Virus record (IMG/VR): IMGVR_UViG_3300045836_000072
Coordinates: 1 to 23,975 of that record
Reading direction: 5' to 3' (one strand)
DNA length: 23,975 bases
Origin: a virus
Shown: in pieces, positions 5,892 through 13,275 of the stretch
How positions within the stretch are numbered: position 1 is the first letter of the stretch
Layout: the number at the start of each line of letters is the position of its first letter
The notes under the pieces: generated by a model
What the model saw: only the letters and a program-made list of their open reading frames with translations
Database searches by the model: none
What the model was told of the DNA's origin: nothing
Made by a program: the position numbers and the translations under genes

Positions 5892-6000
5892 TGGGTGTTG
5901 CCAGAGTCAGGCCTATTGGTGATCATAGCAAGAACCCTAAGTCAAATACCGCTATGAGGGAAAGGCAAGGGGTCCATCCGTTCGAATCGGATACACCCAT
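5892..6000 (+). ncRNA. tRNA-like structure with an expanded anticodon side
   Basis: A seven-pair acceptor stem (TGGGTGT 5892-5898 with ACACCCA 5993-5999) is followed by exactly two bases, TG, and a four-pair D stem (CCAG/TTGG, one G-T) with an 11-nt loop containing GG. The T arm is perfect: ATCCG-TTCGAAT-CGGAT (5976-5992), immediately before the acceptor strand. In place of a 5/7/5 anticodon arm there is TCATAGC (5923-5929) pairing with GCTATGA (5951-5957) around a 21-nt loop, then 18 unpaired bases. No anticodon can be assigned and no CCA is encoded. It could be a tRNA mimic, a degenerate tRNA or a domain of a larger RNA. Confidence 0.45.
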
Positions 6001-6007
6001 CCCGTGG

Positions 6008-6034
6008 GGTCTCCAAGAGTCGTTGCAAGAGACC
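6008..6034 (+). ncRNA. stem-loop between the tRNA-like fold and the ribozyme
   Basis: GGTCTC (6008-6013) pairs with GAGACC (6029-6034) around a 15-nt loop. It fills the space between the two larger RNA domains and suggests that the whole segment is one structured transcript. Confidence 0.35.
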
Positions 6035-6040
6035 ATCTAG

Positions 6041-6109
6041 CCCTGCATTTTCGGCTGATGAGCGAAAGCGAAACATCGTAAGATGTCCCGTGGAGTGCTC
6101 CCAGCAGGG
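6041..6109 (+). ncRNA. type I hammerhead self-cleaving ribozyme
   Basis: The complete conserved core is present in order. CTGATGA (6055-6061) is followed by stem II GC-GAAA-GC (6062-6069) and then GAAA (6070-6073), whose last A opens stem III ACATC-GTAA-GATGT (6073-6086). C6087 is the cleavage nucleotide of a GTC triplet. CGG (6052-6054) pairs with CCG (6088-6090) next to the core as stem I, and an outer stem I, CCCTGC (6041-6046) with GCAGGG (6104-6109), closes the molecule across internal loops of 5 and 13 nt that could make the usual stem I-stem II tertiary contact. Cleavage is expected between 6087 and 6088. Stem II is only two pairs, which is short, but its GAAA loop is stable. Confidence 0.88.
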
Positions 6110-6149
6110 GAATAACCGAGCACCTAGACGGCTCAACATATTTTTACAA

Positions 6150-6206
6150 GACGACTGATTGATATATCCGGGCTGTAAAGCCTTAAACATAGATATATTC
6201 GGCGTC
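6150..6206 (+). promoter_or_regulatory. covarying RNA leader element, copy A
   Basis: The element folds as GACG/CGTC (6150-6153 with 6203-6206), an internal loop, ATATATC/GATATAT (6162-6168 with 6192-6198), a loop TTAAACAT and an apical GGCT-GTAA-AGCC (6171-6182). Copy B at 14124-14180 aligns without gaps and keeps the loops TGATTG, GTAA, TTAAAYAT and TTCGG while its stem pairs change in compensation. The 3' CGTC is also part of the following terminator stem, so the two folds exclude each other as in an attenuator or riboswitch. Known class not recognised. Confidence 0.65.
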
Positions 6207-6245
6207 TCTGGATCGCATTGTAAGCGGTTCGGAGGCGCTTTTTTT
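6202..6245 (+). terminator. intrinsic terminator-like hairpin ahead of the prohead protease gene
   Basis: GCGTCTC (6202-6208) pairs with GAGGCGC (6232-6238), with inner pairing around CGC/GCG (6214-6216, 6224-6226), followed directly by seven T. The SD of the protease gene begins three bases after the T run, so the hairpin ends the leader rather than an upstream operon alone. Confidence 0.7.
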
Positions 6246-6264
6246 ATTGAGGAGTGAGCGTTAT

Positions 6265-7830
6265 ATGGAATTATTCGAGATCTTCCCAGAAGGCGCTGAG
6301 GAGCTGGGCATACAACGCTCACTCTCTAAAGCTGAGCGTGACGCCATTGATGATGAAGACTTTGCGTGGCCAGAAGAGCACAAGTATCCAATCAACACAC
6401 AGGCTCATCTTGATGCTGCTGCAAAGCTGATTGGTCGCGCTCCTGAAGCTGAGCAGGCCAAAATTAAGGCTCGTGCAATCCGCATTGCAAAGCGCAAAGG
6501 CTTTACTCTGCCAGAGTCCTGGCAAGAGGATGAGGGTAAAGACGACAAGAAAGAAGAGCGTGCTGTCTCTGCTGCTGCAACCCCTGCTGCAAACCTGTCC
6601 ATGTACTTCCCGATTGTGCGCACTGATGCAGACCAGTGGATAGTGGAAGGGCAGGCCACAAGCGAGGCCATAGACTCATACGGCACGATCTTTGAGTATG
6701 AGAGCAGCAAGAAAGCCTTTCAAGAGTGGATCAAGCGTGGCAACATTCGTGAGCAGCATGATCCACGCAAGGCCGTAGGCAAGGCCCTGGCAGTCGAATT
6801 TGATGATGTCAATAGAGCCATTTACGTGCGTGCCAGGATCTCAAAAGGTGCTCGTGACACGTGGGAAAAGATCTTAGACGGCACACTTTCAGGCTTCTCT
6901 ATCGGTGTTCCTGGTGACGCCAAAGTCAAATATGTGGAGCGTGGCAATAACAAGCGCGTCCCGATGTACTATGACCATCGTTTGGCTGAATTGTCCGTTG
7001 TTGATGCGCCTGGCTCTCCTAATTGCGACATGCGCCCTGTGGTCAGGGCAGACGGCTCATTCACTGATCTCATTGACGATGTGACAGAGGAAGAGACGAC
7101 CCCAGAACCTGCACAGCCCGAACAGATTGAGCGTGCTGGTGCGCGTGTCTCAACCGACACAAAGAGCAAGATGCACACATCCATTGGACACGCGTTGCAC
7201 TCAGTTGTTGGTCAAATGCAGAATTGTGGTTGTGAGGACTGCAGTGCCGCCATGAAGATGATTGACCCTGACAATGATGGTGACATCGATCTTGGTGGCT
7301 ACGATGACCCAGACCACGACTGGCAAGAACTGTACAACCAATCCTCAAATGATGAGGAGATGGAGCGCAAAATCTCAGGAATGATTGAGCGCGCGCTTCA
7401 ACCTGTTTTCGCAAGATTCCAAGGCATAGCCGGTACCCTTGCAAGGGTCAACGGTGGTGCCTCTTTACATACATCAACCCCATCAATCGAGACGATTGTA
7501 TCCGGTGCGATCACACGCGCTGTGGAAGCGGCTACTACTGCCCATGCTTCAAGCCTGACTGAAGTACGCGCTGATTTGTCAGCGGTAAAAGAGCAGGTTG
7601 GACGAATTGCAGACACGCCCATGCCTGGTGCCCCGATTATGAACGCTGGTGCAATGCCTCGCCCAACAGTCGAAAAGCGACTGGCAACCGATCCATATCA
7701 AGCCCATCCACGCTCTGGTAGCTCTGTGTATGACGCACTTGCTCGCATGAGTGAAGCCGGGATGCTTGATACCCCTGAAAGACAAGCAGATGCTATTGCC
7801 GCTGGCTACATAGCACAGCGCAGAGGATAA
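6265..7830 (+). CDS. prohead protease with N-terminal DUF6582-like and C-terminal scaffold-like regions
   Basis: I start at ATG 6265 (521 residues), with GAGGAG at 6248-6253 as SD; the TTG at 6247 overlaps the SD. Residues about 25-85 (FAWPEEHKYPINTQAHLDAA ... IRIAKRKGF) resemble the DUF6582 module found on phage proteases. Residues about 115-265 are an HK97/XkdF-type prohead protease: EGQATSEAIDSYGTIF, then REQHD with candidate catalytic His165, GTLSGFSIG with candidate Ser212, and LAELSVVDAPGSPNCD. The remaining 250 residues are acidic, Ala-rich and helical, as expected for a scaffolding region cleaved during capsid maturation. The major capsid gene follows after six bases. Confidence 0.85.
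   Translation: MELFEIFPEGAEELGIQRSLSKAERDAIDDEDFAWPEEHKYPINTQAHLDAAAKLIGRAPEAEQAKIKARAIRIAKRKGFTLPESWQEDEGKDDKKEERAVSAAATPAANLSMYFPIVRTDADQWIVEGQATSEAIDSYGTIFEYESSKKAFQEWIKRGNIREQHDPRKAVGKALAVEFDDVNRAIYVRARISKGARDTWEKILDGTLSGFSIGVPGDAKVKYVERGNNKRVPMYYDHRLAELSVVDAPGSPNCDMRPVVRADGSFTDLIDDVTEEETTPEPAQPEQIERAGARVSTDTKSKMHTSIGHALHSVVGQMQNCGCEDCSAAMKMIDPDNDGDIDLGGYDDPDHDWQELYNQSSNDEEMERKISGMIERALQPVFARFQGIAGTLARVNGGASLHTSTPSIETIVSGAITRAVEAATTAHASSLTEVRADLSAVKEQVGRIADTPMPGAPIMNAGAMPRPTVEKRLATDPYQAHPRSGSSVYDALARMSEAGMLDTPERQADAIAAGYIAQRRG
7435..7448. repeat. CCCTTGCAAGGG palindrome, inside protease gene
   Basis: ACCCTTGCAAGGGT is a perfect 14-bp palindrome. It is read as TLARV in the scaffold-like region. 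Confidence 0.8.
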
Positions 7831-7836
7831 AGAAAC

Positions 7837-9663
7837 ATGGCAACAGAATCCGCAATTAAAGCACAATTGCCAGTTGACGCAAAGAAAGAGACTGGCAACA
7901 CGAAAGAGATTGCCGGTGTCATTGACGAGTCATTGGGTGGAGAAAGTGATGTTCTCCTCAATCAGGCTCGTATGATGGCTCGTGCAAGGCGTGGCGTCGT
8001 GTATGAAGCAGGCGGCAATATGAGCGATGAGTTCATCAATCAGCACCTCCTTCGCACGCCCAAAGAGTTCGTCAATCGCTCACTGAATAGCGAAACTATC
8101 CAGATGTTGCAACAGGGTCAGATCAACCGCGATCAACAGTACATTGGCAATAACAGCGACTGGACCGGCTACTACCTGGAGCCGCTCGCAAAGTTTGTTG
8201 TGCCATTTGACACTCCATTTCGTAACATGCTGCCACGCACGCCAAGCGTTGGCATTGACGTGGAGAATTGGCGTGCAATCACCAGCGTGTTCAATGGCAC
8301 TGGCCCTGCAATCACAAACTTTATCTTAAATCAGCAATCAGCCCCACAAAAAGCACAGTACGTCTGGGCAAACAAATCAAACCTCTTGCGACAGATTGCA
8401 TGGTCTGACGTTGTGACCGATGAGGCCGAAATCTACGGCAAAATGTTTGAGCCCGATGTGCGTGCAAAGGTTGCTGCAAAGCTTGCTCCTTCCCTGATGG
8501 TTGGTCAGGAAATGTGGTACTTAAACAGCGCACAGAACATGTGGAGCCCAGCGGTTGGCAATACTCCAAGCACTGCATCAACCGGTGGTCAGCTCTCCAA
8601 TGCCACATATTGGATTATTGTCACTGCCTATAACGCCAATGGTGAAACCCTTGCATGGAGCATTCCACCATCGAGTTCTACCGTTCCTGGTGCTGTATCG
8701 CAGACGGTCAGTGCAGGTGGCAACACCAATACAATCAGTTTCAATCTGATGCGTATTCCGAATGCGATTGCAGGCGGTTCTGGTGTGACTGGTGGTTGGA
8801 GCTACAACGTGTATGTTGGTACTGGCTCAACTCAGCCTGCTAACTCTGCTATGTGGAAGCAGAGTGCAACGCTGTGGACCAATAACAGCTATCCTTCTCA
8901 GACCGGATCTCATGCATTGGACGATCCAGGTGGTTACAGCCAGGGCTGGATGAACATCACGCTCACTGGCACACTGGCGACCTCTGGGACTGCCTACAGC
9001 ACCGTTGTCAGCGCTGGTAACACGGCTGTTGTTGCCTCATCCGGTGGCGGTGGCACACCTGCAAACCAAGCATTAACCTTTGATGGTATTCAGTCCCTCA
9101 TTTACTTGAATGCAGGCACGCTCTCAACCGTTGGAGAAGGTGGCGAGACTGCTGTTGTGAAGCGTGTGGCAGACGCAGGTGGAACGCTTTCCAAGTCTGA
9201 CATTGATGCATGGCTTGAAGCGATGTACTTCAACGGTCGCGCCAATCCTGAGTGTCTCTTAGTGGGCATTAAAGATCACAAAGCGATCTCCAATATTGTC
9301 ATGCAGTCCAGCAACTTCCGTGTGAACACGGCACCATCACAATCTGGGCTCTCCAATCTTGTCGGTGGTGGACGTGCTACGGGCTGGGTTAACCAGACGA
9401 CTGGCAGACTCATGGATATTGTGATGTGCCCATACTTGCCACAAGGCACAATCCTTGCGATCTCGCTCACATTGCCATTTACTGTTGCTGAGATTGAAAA
9501 GCCGCCTCTGCGCATCAGTGTGAACCGCGAAATGTGGAGCCGCGAATATCCGCCCGACCAGTCGCACCCAACCCAGTGGCTCTATGCCGCGTTCGGAAAC
9601 GAAACCATGGTGTCAAATTATCTGGCAGGCCAGGGTGCTCTAACGGGTATTGTAACTGCTTAG
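7837..9663 (+). CDS. major capsid protein with an inserted Ig/FnIII-like domain
   Basis: This 608-residue protein follows the prohead protease, as the HK97-fold capsid protein does. The N-terminal part (residues 1-240) has a charged delta-like start, WTGYYLEPLAKFVVPFDTPF and the N-arm/E-loop-like region. The C-terminal part (about 405-608) resumes the fold with ALTFDGIQSLIYLNAG, ECLLVGIKDHKAISNIV and CPYLPQGTILAISL. Between them (about 245-400) is a Gly/Ser/Thr-rich beta domain (LSNATYWIIVTAYNANGET, GWSYNVYVGTG) that looks like an Ig or fibronectin III-type insertion, likely displayed on the capsid surface. That makes the protein much longer than the typical 300-400 residues. SD AGAGGA is at 7822-7827. 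Confidence 0.85.
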   Translation: MATESAIKAQLPVDAKKETGNTKEIAGVIDESLGGESDVLLNQARMMARARRGVVYEAGGNMSDEFINQHLLRTPKEFVNRSLNSETIQMLQQGQINRDQQYIGNNSDWTGYYLEPLAKFVVPFDTPFRNMLPRTPSVGIDVENWRAITSVFNGTGPAITNFILNQQSAPQKAQYVWANKSNLLRQIAWSDVVTDEAEIYGKMFEPDVRAKVAAKLAPSLMVGQEMWYLNSAQNMWSPAVGNTPSTASTGGQLSNATYWIIVTAYNANGETLAWSIPPSSSTVPGAVSQTVSAGGNTNTISFNLMRIPNAIAGGSGVTGGWSYNVYVGTGSTQPANSAMWKQSATLWTNNSYPSQTGSHALDDPGGYSQGWMNITLTGTLATSGTAYSTVVSAGNTAVVASSGGGGTPANQALTFDGIQSLIYLNAGTLSTVGEGGETAVVKRVADAGGTLSKSDIDAWLEAMYFNGRANPECLLVGIKDHKAISNIVMQSSNFRVNTAPSQSGLSNLVGGGRATGWVNQTTGRLMDIVMCPYLPQGTILAISLTLPFTVAEIEKPPLRISVNREMWSREYPPDQSHPTQWLYAAFGNETMVSNYLAGQGALTGIVTA

Positions 9664-9691
9664 TGCAGTAGCTTCATAAGGAGAAAACATC

Positions 9692-10834
9692 ATGGGACAA
9701 GCTACTGATGGGCAGTTGCCATTTGACACATTGGGCTATCGTGCTGAGGGTGTCTATGTGCCTGGAGTTGGCACTGTTGCACAACAGGGCGCGACGCTTG
9801 GCACGGATAGCCAGGGCACGAACTACGCTGCAACGGTCGTCACAACTGCATCAGGTAGTGTAACCGCTCTCTCAGCGACAAATACAGGCTTGCCTGTCAA
9901 TTTGCCAACGATTGTGCAGAAGGCCAATGCGGTGAGCACTGGCTCTGTGGCATCACTTGCCAAGGCTTTTACCAATGCGAACACGGCTGGTAACTCTATT
10001 GTGGTCGTGTGTGGCGTTGGCAACAACTCCACCATTACGGTTACTGACTCCAATAGCAATACCTATACCCAGGCGGTGAGCGTTGCCAACAGCACAACAT
10101 TTGAGTCTGCCATCTTCTTTGCTACCAATATTGCAGGCGGCGCAAACACTGTTACAGTGGCTGCAACATCTGCCTCGATTGCAATGGAGATCTATGAAGT
10201 CAGTGGACTCATTGCGCAGTCTGGCAGTGTGTTAGGGCAAACCGTCACGAACACTGGCACAAGTGCAACACCAACCGGACCAAATATCACCGCTGGTGTT
10301 CCCAATGAGCTTGCATTTCTAGGTGTGGCAGTTGGCACGGCAGCCCAGGCAGTGAGTGCTACATCTGGCACATTCTGGTCTCTGGATAGCACCCAGAATA
10401 GTGGTGGTACACCATCCGGCCTGTTTAGCTTCGGTGCGCTCAATCAGCCCCTCGGCTCATTGAAAAGTGTGCAGCCAGCGGCAACCCTCGCAGGGTCAGA
10501 GCCCTATGCGTTGGCGGCGGCCTCCTTCAGGCCAGTTGCAGTCAGTGTGCAGGGCTCAGTCAGCATTGCAGGAAGCAACTATACCAACATCACCACGAAG
10601 ACCACAACAGTCGTCAAAACTGGCCCTGGTGTGTTGAAGTCGATCATTATCAACGCGCCTGGCACTGCTGACACGCTCACCATCTATGACAACACAGCGG
10701 CATCAGGCACAAAGATTGGCACCATCACGGTGACGGCTGGCTATCAGTACACGTATGAGGCTGCTTTTAGCACTGGTCTCACGATTGTCTCAGGTGGCAC
10801 AACGGCTGGTGATTATACCGCCATTTGGCGCTAA
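9692..10834 (+). CDS. beta-rich structural protein, probable head decoration or fibre
   Basis: This 380-residue protein is almost free of charged residues and is rich in Gly, Ser, Thr and Ala. Residues about 85-280 resemble a beta-sandwich module found in secreted bacterial and phage proteins (GNSIVVVCGVGNNSTITVTD, SNSNTYTQAV, IAGGANTVTVA, IYEVSGL). The last 70 residues (GVLKSIIINAPGTADTLTIY, GLTIVSGGTTAGDYTAIW) form a second small beta domain common in phage head or decoration proteins. SD AAGGAGAA lies before the ATG. Position just after the major capsid gene favours a decoration protein; a fibre is possible. Confidence 0.65.
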   Translation: MGQATDGQLPFDTLGYRAEGVYVPGVGTVAQQGATLGTDSQGTNYAATVVTTASGSVTALSATNTGLPVNLPTIVQKANAVSTGSVASLAKAFTNANTAGNSIVVVCGVGNNSTITVTDSNSNTYTQAVSVANSTTFESAIFFATNIAGGANTVTVAATSASIAMEIYEVSGLIAQSGSVLGQTVTNTGTSATPTGPNITAGVPNELAFLGVAVGTAAQAVSATSGTFWSLDSTQNSGGTPSGLFSFGALNQPLGSLKSVQPAATLAGSEPYALAAASFRPVAVSVQGSVSIAGSNYTNITTKTTTVVKTGPGVLKSIIINAPGTADTLTIYDNTAASGTKIGTITVTAGYQYTYEAAFSTGLTIVSGGTTAGDYTAIWR

Positions 10835-10842
10835 GTTTTTGT

Positions 10843-10866
10843 GGGTGAGGGTTTAGACTCTCACCC
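10843..10866 (+). other. stem-loop in a gene gap
   Basis: GGGTGAG pairs with CTCACCC across a ten-base loop. No T run follows, so it is not a standard terminator. It stands just before the palindromic repeat at 10873. Confidence 0.4.
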
Positions 10867-10872
10867 CTGCAC

Positions 10873-10887
10873 AACCCTTGCAAGGGA
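10873..10887. repeat. CCCTTGCAAGGG palindrome overlapping an SD
   Basis: AACCCTTGCAAGGGA contains the perfect core. Its right arm runs into AAGGGAGAGG, the ribosome binding site of the gene at 10894, so pairing of the palindrome could hide part of the SD. Confidence 0.8.
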
Positions 10888-10893
10888 GAGGTT

Positions 10894-11607
10894 ATGGCAG
10901 CACCAACAACAGCACCAAATGCGGAGTTCCAATCAGCCGGAAAACCAGTTGCACAGCCGTTTTATCTCGTTGATGTGAATGGCAATCCGATCACATCGAC
11001 AAACGGTGCCAGTATTCCCGTGTCGCTCAGTGCTGGTACAAATCTGATTGGCGGTGTCAATGTTGCTCAGTTTGGCGGCGTCAACACAACGATGGCAACT
11101 GCCGATGGTGTGGCGGCTGCTAATCTGCCTGAAATGGCGATTGGCCTGTATAACACATCATCAGGTGGCACAATCGACCGTATGCGTGACGCGGGTAGTG
11201 TTGGCGATGGCTCTACTATTGGCCTTGTTGCGGCTGCACACTACCTGTTCAATGGTGGCAGTTTTGATCGCCAACGCACACCTGGAAAGTTCATATCGAT
11301 CAAAAATGTGGCGGTGACGGCTGGCACTGCCCAACCTGTTTGGACGCCAGGATCAGGCAAAAAGTTCCATCTCATGGGTTTTGCGATTTCGCTCAGTGTG
11401 GCTGGCTACATCATTTTTGAGGATGGTAACGGTGGCTCAAGTGCTGAGTTCATCCGCACACCAGGAATGGCAGCAGGGATAGGTCTCGTCAATCCGGCCA
11501 ACTTTGGCAATGGCTACACCAGTACAGCAGCCAACAATGCGCTATACATGGATGTAAGTGCATCAGGCAATATTAACGGCTTTTTGTTCGGGACTGAAGA
11601 ATTCTAA
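10894..11607 (+). CDS. structural protein, probable head decoration or fibre-like
   Basis: This 237-residue protein has AAGGGAGAGG as SD. The N-terminus (AQPFYLVDVNGNPITSTNG) is a Gly/Asn turn-rich motif often seen at the start of phage decoration or fibre proteins. A second part (FISIKNVAVTAGTAQPVWTP, GKKFHLMGFAISLSVAGYII, NGYTSTAANNALYMDVS) resembles small beta domains of phage surface proteins. It sits between the capsid module and the head-tail connectors, which supports a virion role. No enzymatic motif is present. Confident as structural, not as to location. Confidence 0.6.
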   Translation: MAAPTTAPNAEFQSAGKPVAQPFYLVDVNGNPITSTNGASIPVSLSAGTNLIGGVNVAQFGGVNTTMATADGVAAANLPEMAIGLYNTSSGGTIDRMRDAGSVGDGSTIGLVAAAHYLFNGGSFDRQRTPGKFISIKNVAVTAGTAQPVWTPGSGKKFHLMGFAISLSVAGYIIFEDGNGGSSAEFIRTPGMAAGIGLVNPANFGNGYTSTAANNALYMDVSASGNINGFLFGTEEF

Positions 11608-11628
11608 TTAAAGACAAGTGGGAAGTGC

Positions 11629-12531
11629 ATGACCAACTGTTACATAGATTGCTTATCGTACAAAAATGCTGCAACTGGCATTGTGCTCAATATGCTGTAT
11701 GGCAATATCGGGCGCATTGCCACGACAGCACAAGGAGCCACGTCGCTCACGGTGACGGCGGCGCTCGCAACCGCGCTTGCCCAGTACGATAGCATCTATA
11801 TCACGGATGGCCCAAACAGTGAGATCTTGCAGGTTGGCAGTGGTGGAGCTGCTCAAGGCACAACCACCATACCCCTGCAAGGGGCAACACAGTTTGCTCA
11901 TGCAGGAGGCACGGCATATGTAACCGATGGGACGTTTGGCAGTCTGGGGCAAGCCATTTTTGAAGCTTCACAGCGCGTAGAAGACATTTGCTACCAGCCG
12001 CTCTATAGCACAGCATACACAGGCGAGATCTTGACGTTGCCAACAATGCGAGCTGCAATTGACAACCAGTACAATTTGCATTTCAGGCCGCGTCATTTTC
12101 CCATTACATCGCTCTCAACGATCACATTGCAGCTCAATCAGACCTATAGCGTGTCAATTGATGCAACACAAGCGATTATTGACAGTGATCAAAAGACGGT
12201 GGATATCCCGAATATCAACGTCTTGAACTCAACCCAACCGCAAGGCGGGCCCTATGTCTGGGGATTGTTCAATAGACAGATCAACGCATGGATTACGCTC
12301 TCGTACACATCTGGCTATAGTGCAGCGCAATTGCCACAAACGATCACCAGGGCGTGCAAATTGCTTGTCAGTGATGCATTAGGGCTTTTAGAGAACCCAA
12401 TAGGCGCAGATAGTATCCAACAGAACAAGCGCAATGTGACCTTTACGCTACGTGGTGATCAATCTGGGGAGTCTTTACTGTTTAAGCAGGCATCGGCTTT
12501 GCTCAGTCCATATATTGCACAAAGTTTCTGA
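11629..12531 (+). CDS. head-tail connector / adaptor protein
   Basis: This 300-residue protein has a beta-rich N-terminal extension (about 1-105, GATSLTVTAALATALAQYDS, ITDGPNSEILQVG). It then has an adaptor-like helical start (LGQAIFEASQRVEDICYQPL), a beta core (RHFPITSLSTITLQ) and a C-terminal helical pair (ITRACKLLVSDALGLLENP). This matches the layout of HK97 gp6 / SPP1 gp15-type adaptors, which bind under the portal, with an extra N-terminal domain. It is followed by three short genes in the usual neck order. Assignment is by layout and partial motif. Confidence 0.6.
   Translation: MTNCYIDCLSYKNAATGIVLNMLYGNIGRIATTAQGATSLTVTAALATALAQYDSIYITDGPNSEILQVGSGGAAQGTTTIPLQGATQFAHAGGTAYVTDGTFGSLGQAIFEASQRVEDICYQPLYSTAYTGEILTLPTMRAAIDNQYNLHFRPRHFPITSLSTITLQLNQTYSVSIDATQAIIDSDQKTVDIPNINVLNSTQPQGGPYVWGLFNRQINAWITLSYTSGYSAAQLPQTITRACKLLVSDALGLLENPIGADSIQQNKRNVTFTLRGDQSGESLLFKQASALLSPYIAQSF
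11871..11885. repeat. variant palindrome CCCCTGCAAGGGG
   Basis: This is a shifted variant of the dispersed palindrome (CCCCT-GCA-AGGGG) inside the connector gene. I count it as a diverged or related site, not a perfect copy. Confidence 0.4.
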
Positions 12532-12552
12532 AGTTTCTGATTGGAGGGCTGC

Positions 12553-12849
12553 ATGGGCTTTTTTGCAACGCACATTGTCAGTGTGCAGCACGTCAATGGG
12601 CAGGTCGTGGCGACTAACTTGCCTGTGCAGCTTGATCCTGTCAATTTGCCCATTGATCTCCAGGTGCAAGGGCTGGTGCCGGTGGATGTGTATGATTGTG
12701 AAACCATTGGATGGATGAGTCCCGTGCCAATCCGCACGGATTATCTGGTAGATCAGAACGGGATCAAGTATCAAATGTTTTCAACGGTGTTTGTAGGCAT
12801 TAACTCTCTCCAATTTCGTGTCACGAAGTACTTAGGAGCAACGCCTTGA
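12553..12849 (+). CDS. head-closure (stopper) protein candidate
   Basis: ATG 12553 follows TTGGAGGGC at a normal distance, so I reject the TTG at 12541 that overlaps this SD. The 98-residue product is beta-rich (VVATNLPVQLDPVNLPIDLQ, DYLVDQNGIKYQMFSTVFVG), consistent with SPP1 gp16 / HK97 gp7-like stopper proteins that close the connector after packaging. The final codons overlap the TTG start of the next gene. No specific stopper motif is decisive, so this rests on size, fold type and gene order. Confidence 0.5.
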   Translation: MGFFATHIVSVQHVNGQVVATNLPVQLDPVNLPIDLQVQGLVPVDVYDCETIGWMSPVPIRTDYLVDQNGIKYQMFSTVFVGINSLQFRVTKYLGATP

Positions 12850-13271
12850 GTACATTTGAACTTCATGCAGAGGTTGATCCGGTAAGCCTTGTACAGTTGA
12901 GTCGCTTGCAAAACTATCAGGCGGCGTTCAAGACGCATGTGCTTAAAGGCTTGTGGCGAAGTGTGGAGGTCCTGGAAACAACGGCGGTTGGTTACATGTG
13001 GGATCACTTTCAAAATCCCACAGGACAGCTTGAGAATGCATTCACATGGGGCATTCTCGACTGGAATAGGGTGTATCTGGACAATACGCAACCATACGCA
13101 AGGCGTCGCAATTGGGGTTTTAGCGGTATGACAGACTCCCTAGGTCGAACGTATCTTGATGATCCGGGAATTTATTGGGCTGAGAACTCAATCGAGACGG
13201 TCTCATCTGAAGTTGAGGATATTTTTCAAGAGGAGATGCAGGATGCCATTAATGGCATAGCTGCATATTGA
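12846..13271 (+). CDS. neck/tail-completion protein, HK97 gp10-like
   Basis: This 141-residue protein starts at TTG 12846 overlapping the previous TGA, with AGGAGC about seven bases upstream. It begins with a helical basic segment (LQNYQAAFKTHVLKGLWRSV), followed by WDHFQNPTGQLENAFTWGIL and an aromatic middle (YARRRNWGFSGM), and ends in an acidic amphipathic helix. Gene order and length match HK97 gp10-type neck or minor tail proteins. The following gene starts a few bases later. Confidence 0.55.
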   Translation: MSTFELHAEVDPVSLVQLSRLQNYQAAFKTHVLKGLWRSVEVLETTAVGYMWDHFQNPTGQLENAFTWGILDWNRVYLDNTQPYARRRNWGFSGMTDSLGRTYLDDPGIYWAENSIETVSSEVEDIFQEEMQDAINGIAAY

Positions 13272-13275
13272 TGGT

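Noticed and set aside
5892-6000. Ordinary or long-variable-arm tRNA gene
   Set aside because: No 5/7/5 anticodon arm can be formed in any register I tried, so I list it as tRNA-like only.
5816-6040. 74-codon ORF across the non-coding RNA locus
   Set aside because: It has no SD and atypical composition, and it crosses the tRNA-like fold and stem-loops whose pairing explains the sequence better.
6159-6188. Promoter hexamers TTGATA-18-TTAAAC in copy A and TTGATA-18-TTAAAT in copy B (14133-14162)
   Set aside because: They resemble -35/-10 boxes, but compensated changes in the stems between and around them favour an RNA element. Kept as an alternative to be settled by 5' mapping.
10843-10866. 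Hairpin as a transcription terminator
   Set aside because: It has no T run after the stem, and genes on both sides belong to the same virion operon.
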